A stretch of 64,000 nucleotides of DNA. It comes from Nisaea nitritireducens (GTDB lineage Bacteria; Pseudomonadota; Alphaproteobacteria; Thalassobaculales; Thalassobaculaceae). The DNA lies in assembly GCF_014904795.1 (NCBI RefSeq), contig NZ_JACZFS010000038.1:1-64000 (forward strand), in the 5' to 3' direction. This document shows, one piece after another, positions 58,732-64,000 of the stretch; positions within the stretch are counted from its first letter, which is position 1, and the number at the start of each line of letters is the position of its first letter. The position numbers and the translations under genes were made by a program. The notes under the pieces were generated by a model, which made no database searches, was not told the origin of the DNA, and saw only the letters and a program-made list of their open reading frames with translations.

Positions 58732-59949
58732 ATGTTAAACGCATTGCGAAACACGGACATGTCCTGCACGACGCCCGAACCGGTGCTATCCAGCACCGGA
58801 CGGGTTTCGCCGCGCGTCAACCGACTGTCCGTAACCGCATTCCGCAACTACGCTTCGGCCCGGATGGATGTTTCCGCCTCGGCAATCGTGCTGACCGGAC
58901 CGAACGGTGCGGGCAAGACGAACCTGCTTGAAGCGGTCTCTTTTTTGACTCCGGGACGCGGTTTGCGCCGGGCCAAGATTTCGGAAGTCGGCCGGGTCGC
59001 CGCCGATGGAAGCAACGCTGCCTGGGCCGTTTCCGCCGAAGTTGGCGGTATGGCGGGGTCCGTGCAGATCGGCACCGGCCGGGATCCGGGCCCCGAGGGA
59101 AGTGGCCGAGATGGTGGCGAGAAGCGCCTGGTGCGGATCGACGGCGTGCCGGCGAAGAGCCAGACTGTGCTGGCCGAACATCTGGCTGTCTCCTGGCTGA
59201 CGCCACAGATGGACCGATTGTTCATCGAGGGTTCCTCGAACCGGCGGCGCTTTCTGGACCGGCTGGTCTATGCCTTCGATCCTGACCATGCGACCCGGGT
59301 GAATGCCTATACCCACGCGCTGCGCGAACGGGCGCGGCTGCTGCGGAACGGCACGCGGGATCGTGCCTGGTTCGCGGCACTAGAAGAATCGATTGCTGAA
59401 AAGGCGGTTGCCATCGCAGCGGCCCGGACCGGGCTTGTGGCCCGGCTGAATGCGGAGACGATGGCCGGGTACGGCCCGTTTCCGGGGGCGGAACTCTCGC
59501 TTGACGGATATGTCGAGACGGAGATTGTCAGCCGTCCGGCGCTGGCCGTTGAAGATGAACTGAAGGCGCGGCTGGAGAAGGCCCGGCGTCTCGACGGCAG
59601 CGAGCCTGCCCCTGTTCCCGGCCCGCATCGCAGCGATCTGGAAGTCCGGCACATGACCAAGGGCATGATGGCGCCGCACTGCTCGACGGGTGAGCAGAAA
59701 GCGTTGCTGATTGCCATCGTGCTTGGCCATGCAAAGCTGGGCGCCGATGAAACCGGCGCGGTTCCGGTGCTGCTGCTGGACGAGGTTGCTGCCCATCTCG
59801 ACAGCGGCCGGCGGGCCGCGCTTTATGATATTCTCCTCGCGCTTGGCGGGCAGGTCTGGATGACCGGCACCGACCGGGCGCTGTTCGCGTCCCTTGAGGG
59901 CGCTGGCCAGTTCTTTGCCGTTGAAGACGGTGAAGTACGGGTCGATTGA
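58732..59949 (+). CDS. recF: DNA replication and repair protein RecF
   Basis: SMC-like ATPase that loads RecA with RecO and RecR. The 405-residue protein has the N-terminal LSVTAFRNYASARMDV, Walker A GPNGAGKTNLLEAVSFL (about 58-74), the central SSNRRRFLDRLVYAFDP, the ABC signature-like STGEQKALLIAIVLGHAKL and the Walker B VLLLDEVAAHLD. Start is uncertain: ATG 58732 has GGAA close by, ATG 58759 would shorten it by nine residues. An N-terminal tail of about 25 residues precedes the core. Confidence 0.94.
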   Translation: MLNALRNTDMSCTTPEPVLSSTGRVSPRVNRLSVTAFRNYASARMDVSASAIVLTGPNGAGKTNLLEAVSFLTPGRGLRRAKISEVGRVAADGSNAAWAVSAEVGGMAGSVQIGTGRDPGPEGSGRDGGEKRLVRIDGVPAKSQTVLAEHLAVSWLTPQMDRLFIEGSSNRRRFLDRLVYAFDPDHATRVNAYTHALRERARLLRNGTRDRAWFAALEESIAEKAVAIAAARTGLVARLNAETMAGYGPFPGAELSLDGYVETEIVSRPALAVEDELKARLEKARRLDGSEPAPVPGPHRSDLEVRHMTKGMMAPHCSTGEQKALLIAIVLGHAKLGADETGAVPVLLLDEVAAHLDSGRRAALYDILLALGGQVWMTGTDRALFASLEGAGQFFAVEDGEVRVD

Positions 59950-62424
<2,475 letters not shown>

Positions 62425-62536
62425 TCGGCTGCCCTGGATAAACTCTAGCGCGCGAGATTTTCCCGGCTGTTGCCCGTGACACTTGTCGCGGCTAGGGTTG
62501 TGGCAGAATTGCGTTCGGGGGCGTTGGGGGAAATCG

Positions 62537-63154
62537 ATGTTGTATCGCCGTGCCGCGGCCTTTTGCCTCGCGCTGTCGCTTTCGGCTTGTGCCGGCCGGG
62601 AAGCCGTCACTGTTGCCGAATTTACCCGACAGGACCAACAGTTGACCTGTCCCGAGCTTGATCGGGAAATCGGACGGAACAACGATGCAATGCGTTCGCG
62701 TGTTGTCGAAGGGCATGACCGTCAGGGCCGAAACATCATGGTCGGGGCGGTTGGAATCCTGCTGTTCTGGCCGGCACTGGCCGCGCTGGACCTGAAAGAC
62801 GCACCCGGCAAGGAGCTTGCGGCTCTGGAAACCCGCAACAAGGCATTGGTTCGCTATGCCGATCAAAGGGCATGCAGGGTGCAGACCGCGCTCGATATCC
62901 CGGCCGTCAAGGCCGAGTATGAGGCAAAGTTCGATAGTGAAGGCAATCCGGTCGAGTCAACAGCCGTCAACAATAGCTGGACCTCACCTGCGGACACCCC
63001 AGCCGCGCCCCTTGGTACGACCGCAACATCCCAACCCCGGCCAGCCGCCAATCCCGTTGCACGCGGCGAGTTGAAGGGCTTGATGGACTCGTTCCTGCGC
63101 GGCGACATAGACCAGACGGAATACGAACAGCGCCGGATCGCCCTAGGGCTCTGA
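62537..63154 (+). CDS. Putative lipoprotein with C-terminal SHOCT-like helix
   Basis: A 205-residue protein starting MLYRRAAAFCLALSLSACAG, with a lipobox (L-S-A-C) that predicts lipid attachment and export. A hydrophobic stretch (MVGAVGILLFWPALAAL, about 71-87) follows. The last ~30 residues (LKGLMDSFLRGDIDQTEYEQRRIAL) resemble the SHOCT domain of short C-terminal helices. The start at 62537, with GGGGGAAAT upstream, is preferred over 62483. I do not know its function. It is convergent with the hydrolase gene. Confidence 0.7.
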   Translation: MLYRRAAAFCLALSLSACAGREAVTVAEFTRQDQQLTCPELDREIGRNNDAMRSRVVEGHDRQGRNIMVGAVGILLFWPALAALDLKDAPGKELAALETRNKALVRYADQRACRVQTALDIPAVKAEYEAKFDSEGNPVESTAVNNSWTSPADTPAAPLGTTATSQPRPAANPVARGELKGLMDSFLRGDIDQTEYEQRRIALGL

Positions 63155-63162
63155 CTCGACCC

Positions 63163-64000
63163 TCAGAACTGGTTGAGCGGCAGTTTCAGATACCGCACAC
63201 CGTTTTCTTCCGGCTCCGGCAACTGCCCGGCTCGGATGTTCACCTGGATCGATGGCAGGATCAGCTTCGGCATATCGAGGGTCTTGTCCCGGGCCTCGCG
63301 CATGGCAACGAAGCTTTCCTCGTCCGCACCGTCCTTGAAATGGATGCTCCGCGCCTTTTCCTCGGCGACACTTGTCTCGAAGGCAATCTCGCGGCCGCCC
63401 GGCTGGTAATCGTGTCCGACGAAAATCCGGTAGTCGTCCGGAAGTGACAGGATGCGTTGGACCGACTGATAGAGTGTGCGGGCATCGCCGCCCGGGAAGT
63501 CGCAGCGAGCACTGCCGAAATCCGGCATGAAGATCGTGTCGCCGACAAACAGTGCATCGCCGATCCGATAGGTCAGGCAGGCCGGCGTATGACCCGGCGT
63601 GTGCATCACCTCGCAGTCCAGATTACCGATCTTGAAGCTGTCGCCATCCTGCCAGAGATGCTGGAACTCGTTCGGCTCCTCGCTCAGATTCTCCAGGTTG
63701 AAGACCGGTTTGAAGACGTCGCGCACATCCTTGATGTGCGAGCCGATGGCGATGCCGACCCCGAGCTCGCGGCGCATATAGGGCGCGCCCGACAGATGAT
63801 CTGCATGGGCATGGGTCTCGAGCAGCCAGCTCACCTGCAGGCCCTTGTCCCGAATATAACCGAGCACCTTGTCCGTGCTCTCGGTGAAGGTCCGGCCCGA
63901 GGCGGAGTCGAAATCGAGCACTGAATCGATGATGACCGCCTGTTTGGTGTCCGGGCAGCTCACAACATAGGTGATGGTCGATGTTCGCTCGTCGAAAAAA
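63163..64000 (-). CDS. MBL-fold hydrolase, ETHE1/persulfide dioxygenase-like (5' end beyond window)
   Basis: Metallo-beta-lactamase-fold protein of the glyoxalase II / persulfide dioxygenase group. The metal motif is THAHADHLSG (H-x-H-x-D-H), followed by the later ligands in MHTPGHTPACL and GDTIFMPDFGSARCDFPGG, and FVGHDYQPGGREIAFETSV near the end. The reading frame stays open through 64000 (upstream residues FFDERTSTITYVV, typical of the family N-terminus), so the true start lies outside the window. The C-terminal ~60 residues match the Blh/ETHE1-like bacterial group. A role in sulfide detoxification is inferred. Confidence 0.85.
   Translation of the reverse strand, partial: FFDERTSTITYVVSCPDTKQAVIIDSVLDFDSASGRTFTESTDKVLGYIRDKGLQVSWLLETHAHADHLSGAPYMRRELGVGIAIGSHIKDVRDVFKPVFNLENLSEEPNEFQHLWQDGDSFKIGNLDCEVMHTPGHTPACLTYRIGDALFVGDTIFMPDFGSARCDFPGGDARTLYQSVQRILSLPDDYRIFVGHDYQPGGREIAFETSVAEEKARSIHFKDGADEESFVAMREARDKTLDMPKLILPSIQVNIRAGQLPEPEENGVRYLKLPLNQF

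Overview
The window is a 64 kb piece of an alphaproteobacterial chromosome, GC-rich and almost wholly coding, with a housekeeping gene order typical of this class. The Irr-type Fur regulator beside fabA, the maeB-mutS-glnD-murJ-trpS order, the tsaB-rimI...miaB-phoH-ybeY-corC-lnt-praR-metK-trmB-rimP-nusA-infB-rbfA-truB-rpsO-pnp run, and the mutM/ubiE-ubiB-coaBC-dut and echA-rpsT-dnaA blocks all fit. I would guess Rhodospirillales, but order-level placement is inference. I see no tRNA, rRNA, CRISPR array, insertion sequence or prophage.

Layout. 0-13 kb: malic enzyme, MutS, an FAD oxidoreductase on the opposite strand, GlnD, the MurJ flippase, TrpS and a class III adenylate cyclase. 13-20 kb: NfuA, two envelope enzymes, TsaB-RimI and the ornithine-lipid pair OlsB-OlsA. 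20-26 kb: miaB-phoH-ybeY-corC-lnt, tightly overlapped. 25.7-28.4 kb: a PraR/PhrR-like regulator, MetK and TrmB. 28.4-38.9 kb: the translation and RNA-metabolism operon from rimP to pnp and glpQ, headed by a promoter and an attenuator-like leader. 38.6-40.3 kb: an accessory pair of divergent DNA-binding-protein genes with three copies of a 19-bp palindromic repeat between them. 40.3-45.4 kb: fabA-fabB-fabI, Irr, an SH3 protein and a 2-hydroxyacid dehydrogenase. 45.4-53.6 kb: a mostly minus-strand block ubiE-ubiB-coaBC-dut-cysK-moeB, interrupted by a plus-strand DUF4160/DUF2442-HTH gene pair, with mutM divergent. 53.6-62.4 kb: echA, rpsT and dnaA-dnaN-recF-gyrB. The window ends with a lipoprotein and the 3' part of an ETHE1-like metallo-hydrolase gene.

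The most unusual parts are (a) the RHH / HTH-PAS-like regulator pair with shared operator-like repeats and a terminator lying antisense inside glpQ; (b) the 750-bp rpsT-dnaA intergenic region, with a dense group of GANTC sites and two strong inverted repeats; (c) the toxin-antitoxin-like DUF4160/DUF2442-HTH pair in an otherwise conserved block; (d) the rimP leader attenuator; and (e) several palindromes in promoters (praR-like, nfuA, SH3/dehydrogenase). Function calls rest on motifs recognised by eye; no database search was run.
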